DNA of 64,000 nt from Haloarcula rara (GTDB taxonomy: Archaea > Halobacteriota > Halobacteria > Halobacteriales > Haloarculaceae). The DNA lies in NCBI RefSeq assembly GCF_029338235.1, contig NZ_CP119785.1, forward strand, positions 2,418,001-2,482,000. The letters are read 5' to 3'. Shown here piece by piece: positions 1 to 8,310 of the stretch (within the stretch, counting starts at the first letter, position 1; each line of letters starts with the position of its first letter). Under the pieces are notes generated by a model. That model had not been told where the DNA came from. It did no database searches and saw only the letters and a list, made by a program, of their open reading frames with translations. Position numbers and translations under genes: made by a program.

Positions 1-128
<128 letters not shown>

Positions 129-138
129 CCGTACGTCG

Positions 139-177
139 CTATCCCACTCGCTCGTCCAGAATCAGCCTCAGTCGGCG
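139..177 (-). repeat. Vestigial second 3' end of the Lrp/AsnC gene
   Basis: Read on the minus strand this stretch encodes RRLRLILDERVG and then a TAG stop. The real Lrp gene ends RLILDERVG and TGA, with its stop 121 bp upstream. The shared nine codons differ almost only at third positions, so both copies look like ends that were once under coding selection. Between them lies hairpin-rich DNA including the perfect stem GAGGTCGC/GCGACCTC. I read this as a scar, either of allele replacement or of an insertion at the gene end. No complete gene is attached to the copy. Confidence 0.7.
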
Positions 178-259
178 AATACTCGTCCCCAGGGTGGGTT
201 CACTGCTGCTCGCGGCTCCGCCGCTCGTTTATCGAGGTCGCTTTGCGACCTCGCTCTGT

Positions 260-673
260 TCACCCAACCCGCTCGTCGAGGATTAGCCTCGTCTTCGTAC
301 TCACCACTTCCTCGAGCTCCCGCGCTCGGGTGATGAGTTCGTTGACCGCGCCGGTGTCGGCCGCGTCGACGACGACGACGATGTCCTCCTCGCCCGAAAC
401 TTGCCAGACGAAGTCGACGGCGGGCCACTCCGCGATGTGGTCGGTGACGGCCTCAGTGTCGACGTTGACGTCCACGCCGACCTCTATCATGGACTTGACG
501 TTGCCGGTGCGGGTCGCGACGGTAAAGCGCTCGATGATGCCGTCGTCGACCAGCCGGTCGACGCGGTTGCGCACCGTCCCCTCGGAGGTCCCCACCTGGT
601 CTGCAATCTCCGTGTAGGGCGTGCGGGCGTCCCGCCGGAGTATCGACAGTATCTCCCTGTCCAGTTCGTCCAT
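260..673 (-). CDS. Lrp/AsnC-family transcriptional regulator
   Basis: A 137-residue regulator. The N-terminal winged helix-turn-helix (about residues 1-55) begins MDELDREILSILRRDARTPY and contains the recognition segment GTSEGTVRNRVDRL. A C-terminal RAM/ACT-like ligand domain follows (about 60-137), which in this family binds amino acids or other small ligands and assembles octamers. I start at the ATG at 673; the longer form uses a GTG at 697 and would push its promoter into the palindrome at 710-724. The gene is divergent from carA, and a closely matching palindrome precedes carB, so control of carbamoyl phosphate supply is likely (inference). Whether it activates or represses, and its effector, are not visible. 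Its 3' end is duplicated downstream at 139-171. Confidence 0.88.
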   Translation of the reverse strand: MDELDREILSILRRDARTPYTEIADQVGTSEGTVRNRVDRLVDDGIIERFTVATRTGNVKSMIEVGVDVNVDTEAVTDHIAEWPAVDFVWQVSGEEDIVVVVDAADTGAVNELITRARELEEVVSTKTRLILDERVG

Positions 674-709
674 GGAGATACGAAGTTTCCGCCCCACCTG
701 ACTTGAGGA

Positions 710-724
710 TTACGAAAATCGTAA
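710..724. promoter_or_regulatory. Palindromic operator between the Lrp gene and carA
   Basis: TTACGAAAATCGTAA is a perfect inverted repeat (6-nt arms, 3-nt centre), the size expected for an Lrp-type dimer. It lies 20 bp upstream of the carA TATA-like element CTTATG (744-749, about 29 nt before the carA ATG, consistent with a leaderless transcript) and 37 bp upstream of the Lrp gene start, so it could serve both genes. A 13/15 match occurs upstream of carB at 6141-6155. Confidence 0.7.
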
Positions 725-775
725 CTCGGCTTCGAAAGCAACCCTTATGCCGGCCAGTCCTGTACGCATCTCGTA

Positions 776-1822
776 ATGGCTGATGCATACGTAGCGCTGG
801 AGGGGGACCGTGTCATCGAGGCGCGTGCCCGCGCTCCTGGGACGACACGCGGTGAGGTCGTGTTCACGACCGCCTACACCGGGTACGAGGAGAGCCTGAC
901 CGACCCGTCCTACGAGGAACAGATTCTCACGTTCTCCTACCCGCTCATCGGGAACTACGGCGTCCGGGAAGAGCGCTTCGAGGACGACCGCGTTCACCCG
1001 CGTGGCGTCGTCGCCCGCGAACTCACCGACGACGTCGCCGAGTGGCTCGAAGGCGAAGGTGTGCCCGCCGTCGACCACCTCGACACCCGGGACATCGTCA
1101 CCGAGATTCGCGACGAAGGGGCCATGAAGTGCGGTATCGCGGCCGGTCCCGACGTGACCGAGCAGGACGCGCTGGACGAACTCCACCAGTGCAAGCACAT
1201 GTCCGACCACGTCGACATCGGCGCGCAGGTCTCCGTCGACTCCGTCGAGACCTACAACGAGGGCGGTGACGGGGCCACCGTCGCCCTGGTCGACTGCGGC
1301 GCCAAGGGCTCGATAATGAGCTCGCTGGTCGAACGCGACGCCGTCGTCCACGTCTTCCCCTACGACGCCAGCGAGGACGACATCGCCGAGGTCGACCCCG
1401 ACCTCCTCTTTATCTCCAACGGTCCCGGCGACCCGGAGAACTTCCAGCAGGCCGGCGAACTCGTCGAGACCTACGTCGGCGACGTGCCGCTTGCGGGCAT
1501 CTGTCTCGGCCAGCAGGTCGTCGCCAACGCGCTGGGCGGGGAGACCGAGAAGATGGAGTTCGGCCACCGCGGCGTCAACCAGCCCGTGCGTGACCTCCGG
1601 AGCAACAAGGTCGTCATGACGACCCAGAACCACGGCTACACCGTCGCCGACCCTGGCGACAAACTCGACGTGACCCAGGTCAACGTCAACGACGACACCC
1701 CCGAAGGGCTCGAAAACGACGACCTGGGCATCATCACGCGCCAGTACCACCCCGAAGCCAACCCCGGCCCCCACGACTCACTCGGCTTCTTCGACGACGT
1801 CCTTGCGATGACCCAGGACTAG
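776..1822 (+). CDS. carA: Carbamoyl-phosphate synthase small (glutaminase) subunit
   Basis: 348 residues, the usual CarA length. The N-terminal half is the CPSase small-chain domain (GEVVFTTAYTGYEESLTDPS near residues 26-45). The C-terminal half is a class I glutamine amidotransferase: LFISNGPGDPE, the nucleophile Cys243 in GICLGQQ, and the His325/Glu327 pair in HPEANPGP. It hydrolyses glutamine and passes ammonia to CarB to make carbamoyl phosphate for pyrimidine and arginine synthesis. The start is a leaderless-type ATG with a TATA-like element at 744-749. carB lies 1 kb downstream on the other strand rather than in the same operon, so the matching palindromes before both genes may provide co-regulation. 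Confidence 0.97.
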   Translation: MADAYVALEGDRVIEARARAPGTTRGEVVFTTAYTGYEESLTDPSYEEQILTFSYPLIGNYGVREERFEDDRVHPRGVVARELTDDVAEWLEGEGVPAVDHLDTRDIVTEIRDEGAMKCGIAAGPDVTEQDALDELHQCKHMSDHVDIGAQVSVDSVETYNEGGDGATVALVDCGAKGSIMSSLVERDAVVHVFPYDASEDDIAEVDPDLLFISNGPGDPENFQQAGELVETYVGDVPLAGICLGQQVVANALGGETEKMEFGHRGVNQPVRDLRSNKVVMTTQNHGYTVADPGDKLDVTQVNVNDDTPEGLENDDLGIITRQYHPEANPGPHDSLGFFDDVLAMTQD

Positions 1823-1887
1823 CGACTCCAGGTTTCGGTTTCCTGCACGGAGAGACTGCACAGCGGTGCATCTCTCGCCCGGGTGGC

Positions 1888-2568
1888 TCACTCCCCGTCG
1901 TCGACCGGCAGCCCGCGATACATCACCGTCTGTTTCTCGCCGCTTGCGGTCGGTTCCTCCTTCGCTGACTGCTGTCGCATCGGGAGGCCACGGTACATCA
2001 CGGTACCGTCCTCGCCGACGCTCTCGGGCGTCTGTCCCTGTCGGTCCTCGATGAACGCGGTCACCGCCGCGAGCAGGTCCTCGTCGGTCTTCCGGGTGAC
2101 CCAGCAGTGATAGATGTTCTGCGGCGTCGTGAGTGCGAGCCGGTGGGCGCGAAAACCGGTCCTGTAGCTGGTGTCGGCGATGGACTCGTGGGGTATCTCG
2201 ATGACCCGGTCGGTCGACCCCTGGCCGACGAGACAGAGCGTTCGCCGGCCGGTGACCAGGACGACCGTCTCGTGGTCGCGGCTGGGGGCGACTGTGTTCC
2301 GTTTCGAGCCGAGCCCGACGCCCCGTTTGGCGTTCGAGAGCACGAACGCGGGTGACTCGGCCGGTTCGAGATACGAGACCGGCGGCTCGTGCAGCGGGGG
2401 TGTACAGAACCGACCCTCGACACCGGACAGTAACGGCGCGGTCACCGTCTCCGACGGCGCTATCTCCGCCAGCGTCTCTGCCCGATCGTAGGTGGCCCGG
2501 TCCGTCATCTCTGCGTACCCCGCTCGGTAGGTCCCTGCATACTCTCGTGAAGACGCTATCGTCCGCAT
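1888..2568 (-). CDS. Haloarchaeal protein with two C-terminal MYRGLP motifs
   Basis: 226 residues between convergent carA and carB. I do not recognise the main body. Residues about 55-175 (SPAFVLSNAKRGVGLGSK to HRLALTTPQNIYHCWV) have the alternating beta pattern of a PH-like or bacterial-PH lipid/protein-binding fold (inference). The C-terminus carries two copies of VMYRGLP separated by a 20-residue charged linker; similar short Y-R-G motifs define the DUF4278 peptide family as I recall it. No signal peptide or membrane helix. The start at 2568 has an AT-rich TATA-like stretch (TAATAACAC) about 27 nt upstream on the minus strand; Met21 is an alternative start. Confidence 0.7.
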   Translation of the reverse strand: MRTIASSREYAGTYRAGYAEMTDRATYDRAETLAEIAPSETVTAPLLSGVEGRFCTPPLHEPPVSYLEPAESPAFVLSNAKRGVGLGSKRNTVAPSRDHETVVLVTGRRTLCLVGQGSTDRVIEIPHESIADTSYRTGFRAHRLALTTPQNIYHCWVTRKTDEDLLAAVTAFIEDRQGQTPESVGEDGTVMYRGLPMRQQSAKEEPTASGEKQTVMYRGLPVDDGE

Positions 2569-2825
2569 CTAATCATGGTTCTGTATGTAGTGTTATTACT
2601 CTGGAAGGAGGATATTTGTCTCGAAATAAACTAAATTATAAACTATACGTGGTGAAAGGGCGAAAACTGACGCTCTCCCGGCTCCACTGGTTTCGCACCT
2701 GCTCGCGGCTCGCTTCGCTCACCGCTCGTACTGTCCGAGGAATCTCCCTCCGGTCGCTTCCTCGCTATTGCTCTCCGGCTCCGCCGCTCGCACGTTCGGA
2801 GAGTCCTCACTCCGTTCGGGCTCTC

Positions 2826-5800
2826 CTACTCTTCGCCCCAGTTGCGCGTCGTCTTCGGGCGCTCGCTGATGGCCTGCACCGCGAGTGGCTGGTTGTCGGA
2901 GTTGATAGCCTCCAGAGCCGCCTCGGTGCTCTCGCGGGTCGAGAAGTACGTCACCGTCTCCTCGACGCAGGCTTCGAGCACGTCGCGGTCGCGCGAGGCG
3001 ACCAGGTCGATGTCGCCCGCTTGGATGGCCTCGACGACCGCGTCGGTGTCCTCGAAGTCGTCGAGGCCCACCACGTCGAAGTGGTCTTCGTAGCCACGCA
3101 CGCCGAAGTCGACCAGCGCGGTGCCCTCGAGCGGGATATCCTTCCCGACGCACATCTGGGCCTTCTGGTAGGCCTTGCCGAAGGAGCCGGCGGTGCCCAT
3201 GACCTCGCCGGTGGATTTCATCTCGGGGCCGAGACGCGGGTCCGAGTTCGGCAGGCGGTCGAAGGGCAGGACGACCTCCTTGACCGAGACCTGCTCTGGA
3301 ATCTGCTCCTCGATGTCCAGTTCGGCCAGGCTCTCGCCGGCCATGACGCGGGCCGCTATCTTCGCAATCGGGACGCCCGTCGTCTTCGAGATGAACGGCA
3401 CGGTACGGGACGAGCGCGGGTTGGCTTCGAGGACGTACACCTCGCCGTCACGCACGGCGAGTTGAACGTTCAGCAGGCCAACGGTGTCGAGCGCGTCGGC
3501 GATGTCCTCGGTGACCTCGCGGATGCGGGGCATCACGTCTTTGATCTCCTGGGAGCGGGGCGGAATCATACACGCCGAGTCGCCCGAGTGGACCCCGGCG
3601 GTCTCGACGTGCTCCATCACGCCACCGATGAGCACGTCGTCCTCGTCGGCGACGGCGTCGACGTCCAGCTCGACGGCGTCGGCGAGGAACTCGTCGACCA
3701 GGATCGGCTTGTCCGGGGAGACACGCACTGCTTCCTCGATGTACGTCTCGAGGTCGTCGTCGTTGTAGACGACGTCCATCGCACGGCCACCGAGCACGTA
3801 CGAGGGGCGCACCAGCACCGGGTAGCCGATGTCGTGGGCCAGCTCCAGGGCCTCTTCCTTGCTCGTCGCCGTGCCACCCTCGGCCTGGGCGATGCCGAGT
3901 TCGTCCATGAGCTTGTTGAAGCGGTCGCGGTCCTCGGCTAGGTCCATCGCCTCGACGCTCGTTCCGAGAATCTCACAGTCCAGGTCGCGACGGGCCAGTT
4001 CATCCTCCAGGGGTTCGCCGATGTCGACGGAGGTCTGGCCGCCGAACTGGACCATCACCCCGTCGGCGCCGGTCGATTCGGCCACGTCCGCGACCTCCTC
4101 TGCGGTGACGGGTTCGAAGAACAGTCCGTCGGAGGTGTCGTAGTCCGTCGACACCGTCTCGGGGTTGTTGTTGACGACGTGGGCCTCGATGCCCATCGCC
4201 TCCAGCGCCTGGACCGCGTGGACCGAACAGTAGTCGAACTCGACGCCCTGCCCGATACGGATGGGGCCGCCGCCGACCACGACGACGCTCTCGACGTCGG
4301 GGTCGACCAGCAGTTCGTTGCGGTCGATGCCCGAGATGGGGTCACGGGTCGAGTAGTAATACGGCGTCGTCGCCTCGAACTCGCCGGCGCAGGTGTCGAC
4401 GAGCTTGTAGTCTCGGTGGACGGTCTCGCTTTCGACGTCCTCAATCTGGACGCCAGAGCCGTCCGTCGCGGTCTCGATTTCGGCCTCGCCGCCGTCCTCG
4501 GCGTCCAGTCCAGCGGGTAGCCACGAGACGTGGGTGTCGTTGAACTCCCCGCCCGCGAGCGCGGTTATCTCCTGGTCGGTGAAGCCAGCCGCCGCGGCGG
4601 TCTCGTAGTCGCCCGCGATGGCCGCCTCGGCCGCGTCGGCGACCTCCTCGAAGCGCTCGACGTACCACTCGTGGATGTCCGTCAGCGCGACGACCTCCTC
4701 GACCGTGTAGCCGCGGAGGAACGCCTCGAAGATGGCATAGGGGCGGTCGGGCGACGGGCGGACGAGATACTCCGTTTCGAGTTCGTCGTCGCCGACCGTC
4801 TCGAAGTCCACTGCCGGGTTGTACTCCGAGGAGCGCAGCGCCTTCAGCAGCGATTCGGGGAAGGTCCGGCCGATGGACATCGCTTCGCCCGTCGACTTCA
4901 TCGCCGTCGACAGCTCGAAGTCGGTGTCGGTGAACTTGTCGATGGGCCAGCGGGGCACCTTCGTGACGATGTAGTCGATGGCCGGCTCGAAGGCGGCGGT
5001 GGTCTCGCCGGTGATCTCGTTTTCTATCTCGTGGAGGCGCTTGCCGAGTGCGACCTTCGCGGTGACGCGGGCGATGGGGTAGCCCGTCGCCTTCGAGGCC
5101 AGCGCCGAGGACCGGGAGACGCGCGGGTTCACTTCGACGACGCGGTACTCGCCGCCGGGCGTGCCGTCGTCGCGCCAGGCGTGCTGGATGTTACAGCCGC
5201 CCTGGATGCCGAGTTCGCGGATGACCTTCAGCGCGGAGTCGCGCATCTGCTGGTGGCCCTCGTCGGGGATGACCTGCGAGGGCGTGACAACCGTCGACTC
5301 CCCGGTGTGGATACCCATAGGGTCGATGTTCTCCATGTTGCAGATGATGATACAGGAGTCGTCGGCGTCGCGCATGACCTCGTACTCCAGTTCGACCCAG
5401 CCGGAGATGGACTCGGTGATGAGCACCTCGCTGTTACGGGAGAGTCGGAGTCCTTTGCGCACGCGCTCGACGAGCTCCTCGAAGTCGTCGACGACGCCGG
5501 AGCCGGAGCCGCCCAGCGTGTAGGTTGTGCGGGCGATGACCGGGAGCCCGCCGACCTCGTCGACGGCGTCCTGGATGCGCTGACGAAAGTTCGCCTCGTC
5601 GAAGTCCGTGACCGACTCGTCCTCGTCGAGTGAGATAGTGGTCGAGCGGGGGACCGGCTCGCCGATCTTCTCCATGCGCTGGCGGAACAGCTCGCGGTCC
5701 TCGGTGGCGTAGATGGTGTCGAGCGGCGTCCCCATCACGTCGACGTCGTACTCCTCTAAGACGCCCTCCTCGGCGAGTTCGGCGGTGACGTTGAGGCCGG

Positions 5801-6077
5801 TCTGGCCGCCCAGACCGGCGATGACGCCGTCCGGATTCTCTTTCCGGATTATCTCGCTGATGGCCTCGGTGTTGATCGGTTCGAGGTACACCTTATCGGC
5901 CATGTCCGGGTCGGTCATGATGGTCGCCGGATTGGAGTTAACCAGTACCACGCGCGCGCCCTCTTCCTGGAGGGCCCGACAGGCCTGGGCGCCGGAGTAG
6001 TCGAATTCGGCTGCCTGGCCGATCTTGATGGGGCCGCTCCCGATAAGCAGAATCGTGCGGTCTTCCTCGGCTGTCAT
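2826..6077 (-). CDS. carB: Carbamoyl-phosphate synthase large subunit
   Basis: 1083 residues, full CarB length. Two homologous ATP-grasp halves are visible, each opening with a glycine-rich strand: IGSGPIKIGQAAEFDYSG near residue 13 and VGGGPIRIGQGVEFDYCS near 585. Ligand segments EVNPRVSRSSALASKATG (first half) and EANPRSSRTVPFISKTTG (second half) are intact. The last 130 residues form the MGS-like allosteric domain. It combines ammonia from CarA, bicarbonate and two ATP into carbamoyl phosphate. Between the halves is an acidic insert (about 520-570) typical of haloarchaea. The start at 6077 has an ATTACG/TTATTA AT-rich element 25-30 nt upstream, again suggesting a leaderless mRNA. Confidence 0.97.
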   Translation of the reverse strand: MTAEEDRTILLIGSGPIKIGQAAEFDYSGAQACRALQEEGARVVLVNSNPATIMTDPDMADKVYLEPINTEAISEIIRKENPDGVIAGLGGQTGLNVTAELAEEGVLEEYDVDVMGTPLDTIYATEDRELFRQRMEKIGEPVPRSTTISLDEDESVTDFDEANFRQRIQDAVDEVGGLPVIARTTYTLGGSGSGVVDDFEELVERVRKGLRLSRNSEVLITESISGWVELEYEVMRDADDSCIIICNMENIDPMGIHTGESTVVTPSQVIPDEGHQQMRDSALKVIRELGIQGGCNIQHAWRDDGTPGGEYRVVEVNPRVSRSSALASKATGYPIARVTAKVALGKRLHEIENEITGETTAAFEPAIDYIVTKVPRWPIDKFTDTDFELSTAMKSTGEAMSIGRTFPESLLKALRSSEYNPAVDFETVGDDELETEYLVRPSPDRPYAIFEAFLRGYTVEEVVALTDIHEWYVERFEEVADAAEAAIAGDYETAAAAGFTDQEITALAGGEFNDTHVSWLPAGLDAEDGGEAEIETATDGSGVQIEDVESETVHRDYKLVDTCAGEFEATTPYYYSTRDPISGIDRNELLVDPDVESVVVVGGGPIRIGQGVEFDYCSVHAVQALEAMGIEAHVVNNNPETVSTDYDTSDGLFFEPVTAEEVADVAESTGADGVMVQFGGQTSVDIGEPLEDELARRDLDCEILGTSVEAMDLAEDRDRFNKLMDELGIAQAEGGTATSKEEALELAHDIGYPVLVRPSYVLGGRAMDVVYNDDDLETYIEEAVRVSPDKPILVDEFLADAVELDVDAVADEDDVLIGGVMEHVETAGVHSGDSACMIPPRSQEIKDVMPRIREVTEDIADALDTVGLLNVQLAVRDGEVYVLEANPRSSRTVPFISKTTGVPIAKIAARVMAGESLAELDIEEQIPEQVSVKEVVLPFDRLPNSDPRLGPEMKSTGEVMGTAGSFGKAYQKAQMCVGKDIPLEGTALVDFGVRGYEDHFDVVGLDDFEDTDAVVEAIQAGDIDLVASRDRDVLEACVEETVTYFSTRESTEAALEAINSDNQPLAVQAISERPKTTRNWGEE

Positions 6078-6140
6078 TACCCGTTCCGAGCCTACACATC
6101 GTAATAAGCCCGGCGAAACGGTACGCTTCTCGAAGCTCGG

Positions 6141-6155
6141 TTTCGAATATCGTAA
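6141..6155. promoter_or_regulatory. Lrp-type operator upstream of carB
   Basis: TTTCGAATATCGTAA matches the palindrome before carA at 13 of 15 positions, keeping TCGTAA, the matching CGA and the 3-nt centre. It lies 64-78 bp upstream of the carB start. A further single half site, ATCGTAAT, sits at 6098-6105 over the presumed carB TATA region. Shared operators would let the Lrp protein at 260-673 co-regulate the two subunits although they are in separate transcripts. Confidence 0.6.
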
Positions 6156-6197
6156 TGCGACACCCTCACACGGGGGTGGCTATCACCCGCTCACTCC

Positions 6198-6428
6198 TTA
6201 CTGGTTCTCGCCGGTCACGCTGTAGCGGTACGGCTGGTCCCGGATAACCTCTACCTCGCCGGTCTGGGCCCGCCGACCCAGAACGGTAGCGACTCGGTGT
6301 GCGCTGTCGAACTCCTCGCCCTCGTCCTCCAGCAGCTCCAGAATCTCGCGGGCCGTCAGCGGACCGTCTGCGTCGGCGTCGTCGAGGACTTCCTGGATGC
6401 GCTCGAACTCGCCGTGACGGATGGCCAT
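6198..6428 (-). CDS. Small winged-helix-like haloarchaeal protein
   Basis: 76 residues from the ATG at 6428. That start is preferred because CATATA/ATATGG at 6453-6458 is a good TATA box 28 nt upstream; the longer frame from 6455 would begin inside it. The sequence (HGEFERIQEVLDDADADG, then PLTAREILELLEDEGEEFD, then a VATVLGRR helix and beta hairpin VEVIRDQPYRYSV) has the helix-turn-helix plus wing layout of a DNA-binding domain. No family name is recalled. It could be a small transcription regulator or a nucleoid-associated factor. Confidence 0.7.
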   Translation of the reverse strand: MAIRHGEFERIQEVLDDADADGPLTAREILELLEDEGEEFDSAHRVATVLGRRAQTGEVEVIRDQPYRYSVTGENQ

Positions 6429-6643
6429 ACAATCATACAATAGCCGAAACCCCATATAACACCGTCAGACTGGTGTCTGACGACGCTTTAGCCGAAATCG
6501 AAAGACGGCGACGGGACGCGTTCTGCCGATTGTTGTCATACGCTGTCGGCGATTACATCAAACAATCGTCAGGTTATCACCACTTGATACCACCGGCTGT
6601 CGGGGTGGCGTGTCGGGCTCCATCAGCGGCGACACACCCCGAC

Positions 6644-6782
6644 TCAAATCTGCGAATCGTGCTCGTCCTCGAAGCACCGGTGAGCAAGCTCACCGAGGCC
6701 CCACTCGCGGGGCTCGTGGGGCTCCCAAGGGATTTCTCGTCCTGCGCACGATTCAGACCGCTGAATCGTGCTCGTCCTCGAA
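6644..6782 (-). repeat. Two vestigial 3' ends of the DUF5815-like gene
   Basis: The gene at 6869-7405 ends FEDEHDSAV-stop. Downstream, 6753-6782 encodes FEDEHDSAV-stop again and 6644-6673 encodes FEDEHDSQI-stop, both in the same orientation. Stop-to-stop spacing is 116 and 109 bp. Differences between copies are mainly third-position changes. The spacers are unrelated to each other but each holds two hairpins (for example GGTGAGC/GCTCACC and CGAAGAC/GTCTTCG). Together they explain most of the 440-bp gap 6429-6868; nothing else coding is visible there. Confidence 0.75.
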
Positions 6783-6868
6783 ACACCGAAGACTCGCTCC
6801 GCTCGTCTTCGAGGTCTCGCTCACTACGTTCGCGAGACTCCCTTCGGAACGTCTCGGACGAACACGAC

Positions 6869-7405
6869 TCAAACCGCTGAGTCGTGTTCGTCCTCGAAAT
6901 CCCGCTCCGCGCGGTACTGGTCGACGAAGGCGCCGATGTCGAACTCCAGCATCTGTTCCTCGAACTCGGCGGCCATCTCGTCGTCCTCGGCGTGGGAGAC
7001 GGCGTGGTCCATCAACTCGACGATGAGTTCGACGACTATCTCGTGGAGCCGTCGAGCGTCGAAGTCGGTGACCCAGGCCATCGAGAAGCCGACGGCGCCG
7101 TCCTCCGTCGCGTCGGCGACGGCCACCTTCTCGGGGAACTCCTCGATGACGACGCCCAGCAGGTGGGCCATCGTGAACTCGTCGTGGTCGTCGGCCGGCT
7201 CGATGGTCTCGGTGAGCACCTGCTCTAAGAACTCCGGGACGAAGCGGGCCAGCGGATGCATATCGAGCACGACGGCGTGACTCGCCCCGCAGGCGCAGTC
7301 GTACTCCCGCATCCCGAGGTCTAAGTCGTCGTGGGTACTGATGACCTCGCCACAGGGGAGTTCGAGCTCGGACTCGCGCCCGCCGGGCACGCGCGGTTCT
7401 GCCAT
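6869..7405 (-). CDS. DUF5815-like haloarchaeal protein
   Basis: 178 residues, acidic and soluble. The N-terminus (MAEPRVPGG, ELPCGEVIST, YDCACGASHAVV) contains Cys17 in LPCGE and the C-A-C-G pair near residues 37-39, resembling a small zinc-binding knuckle followed by a helical domain (about 55-165). I recall this architecture as the haloarchaeal family DUF5815, of unknown function; that name is from memory. The gene sits alone, with membrane protein 7454-8263 upstream on the same strand 48 bp away. Its 3' terminus is repeated twice downstream. Confidence 0.78.
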   Translation of the reverse strand: MAEPRVPGGRESELELPCGEVISTHDDLDLGMREYDCACGASHAVVLDMHPLARFVPEFLEQVLTETIEPADDHDEFTMAHLLGVVIEEFPEKVAVADATEDGAVGFSMAWVTDFDARRLHEIVVELIVELMDHAVSHAEDDEMAAEFEEQMLEFDIGAFVDQYRAERDFEDEHDSAV

Positions 7406-7453
7406 TGTCCGGTATAGTGGTGTCCGGTGGTTAAACGCCGCGATACAGTTCGG

Positions 7454-8263
7454 TCACTCGGCTCCGGCCGCGTCCTCGCCGCCCCGGACTTGCAGATACG
7501 CCTCGGTAATCGCCGCAATGGAGAACGTGCTCAGGGCCGCAGACAGGACGCGGTTGAGTACGTCGACAAGCACGGAGTGCGTGGTGCCGGTCCGTACGGT
7601 GACGACACGGGTCACGACTGCGCTCGGGAGGATGGCGAGCTGTCCCAGTACGATAAGCAACAGGAGGAGTCCGAAAATCTGAACGGGGGCCCTGCGGAAC
7701 CGGGCGAGGCTGTTGCGGACCGTCTCGGTGGGTCCGGCCGCCGTCAGCGCGATCTCCTGTCGAAGGTAGACAGTGACGAGGAGTATCGGCGCGACCGCGA
7801 CCGAGACGAACAGCGGGGACCGTATCCCCATCTCGAACCCCGGCCCGTACCAGAACACCAGGAGGGCCTGCCTGACACCGTACACGGACAGCGCGACCCC
7901 GCCCCCGACTGCCAGGAGGATACGCGCCCGCTCCTGTAGTGTCGGGACCGGGCTCTCGGCGAACTGCTGGATGGCCCAGAACCGAACCGCCTCGTGGGAG
8001 ACGACAGCGGCCACAGTCAGCGCGACGAGCACCGACAACGGCAACTCGAACGCGAGCATGTCGATGTCGAACGGCGGCGTGAAACCCCAAGGGGCCTGGA
8101 CGCCCGGCGCCGTCACCAGTAACTGCTGGCGAAACGACTGGCTCACGGCCTCGTAGCCGATATTGAACACCAGCAACACCGTGAATACGTTGTACCCGGC
8201 CGTACTGGTGAGGTCGTCGTAGCCGGCCTGGAGGGCCTGACGGATGTCCAGGGACACAGGCAA
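7454..8263 (-). CDS. Integral membrane protein of unknown function
   Basis: 269 residues with about five or six hydrophobic segments (near residues 25-45, 73-95, 113-135, 150-170, 199-220 and 240-258). There is an amphipathic start (SLDIRQALQAGYDDLTS) and a short acidic tail. The layout, an N-terminal amphipathic helix before paired TM segments, recalls haloarchaeal DUF4013/YesL-like membrane proteins, but no diagnostic motif is seen. No transporter or enzyme signature. The start at 8263 is followed directly by hydrophobic sequence and looks right. Confidence 0.7.
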   Translation of the reverse strand: MPVSLDIRQALQAGYDDLTSTAGYNVFTVLLVFNIGYEAVSQSFRQQLLVTAPGVQAPWGFTPPFDIDMLAFELPLSVLVALTVAAVVSHEAVRFWAIQQFAESPVPTLQERARILLAVGGGVALSVYGVRQALLVFWYGPGFEMGIRSPLFVSVAVAPILLVTVYLRQEIALTAAGPTETVRNSLARFRRAPVQIFGLLLLLIVLGQLAILPSAVVTRVVTVRTGTTHSVLVDVLNRVLSAALSTFSIAAITEAYLQVRGGEDAAGAE

Positions 8264-8310
8264 ATTTGCAGCTACCGGGAAATAAAAACAACCGTTCGGC
8301 CGTCGCTGCC

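Noticed and set aside
2640..2825. Possible repeated 3' end of carB like those at the Lrp and DUF5815 genes
   Set aside because: The downstream DNA is hairpin-rich in the same style, but I find no second copy of the carB C-terminal codons (RNWGEE-stop).
2352..3941. Long plus-strand open frame (about 529 codons) over carB
   Set aside because: It lies antisense to carB, has basic/low-complexity sequence and no domain; open antisense frames are expected in GC-rich haloarchaeal genes.
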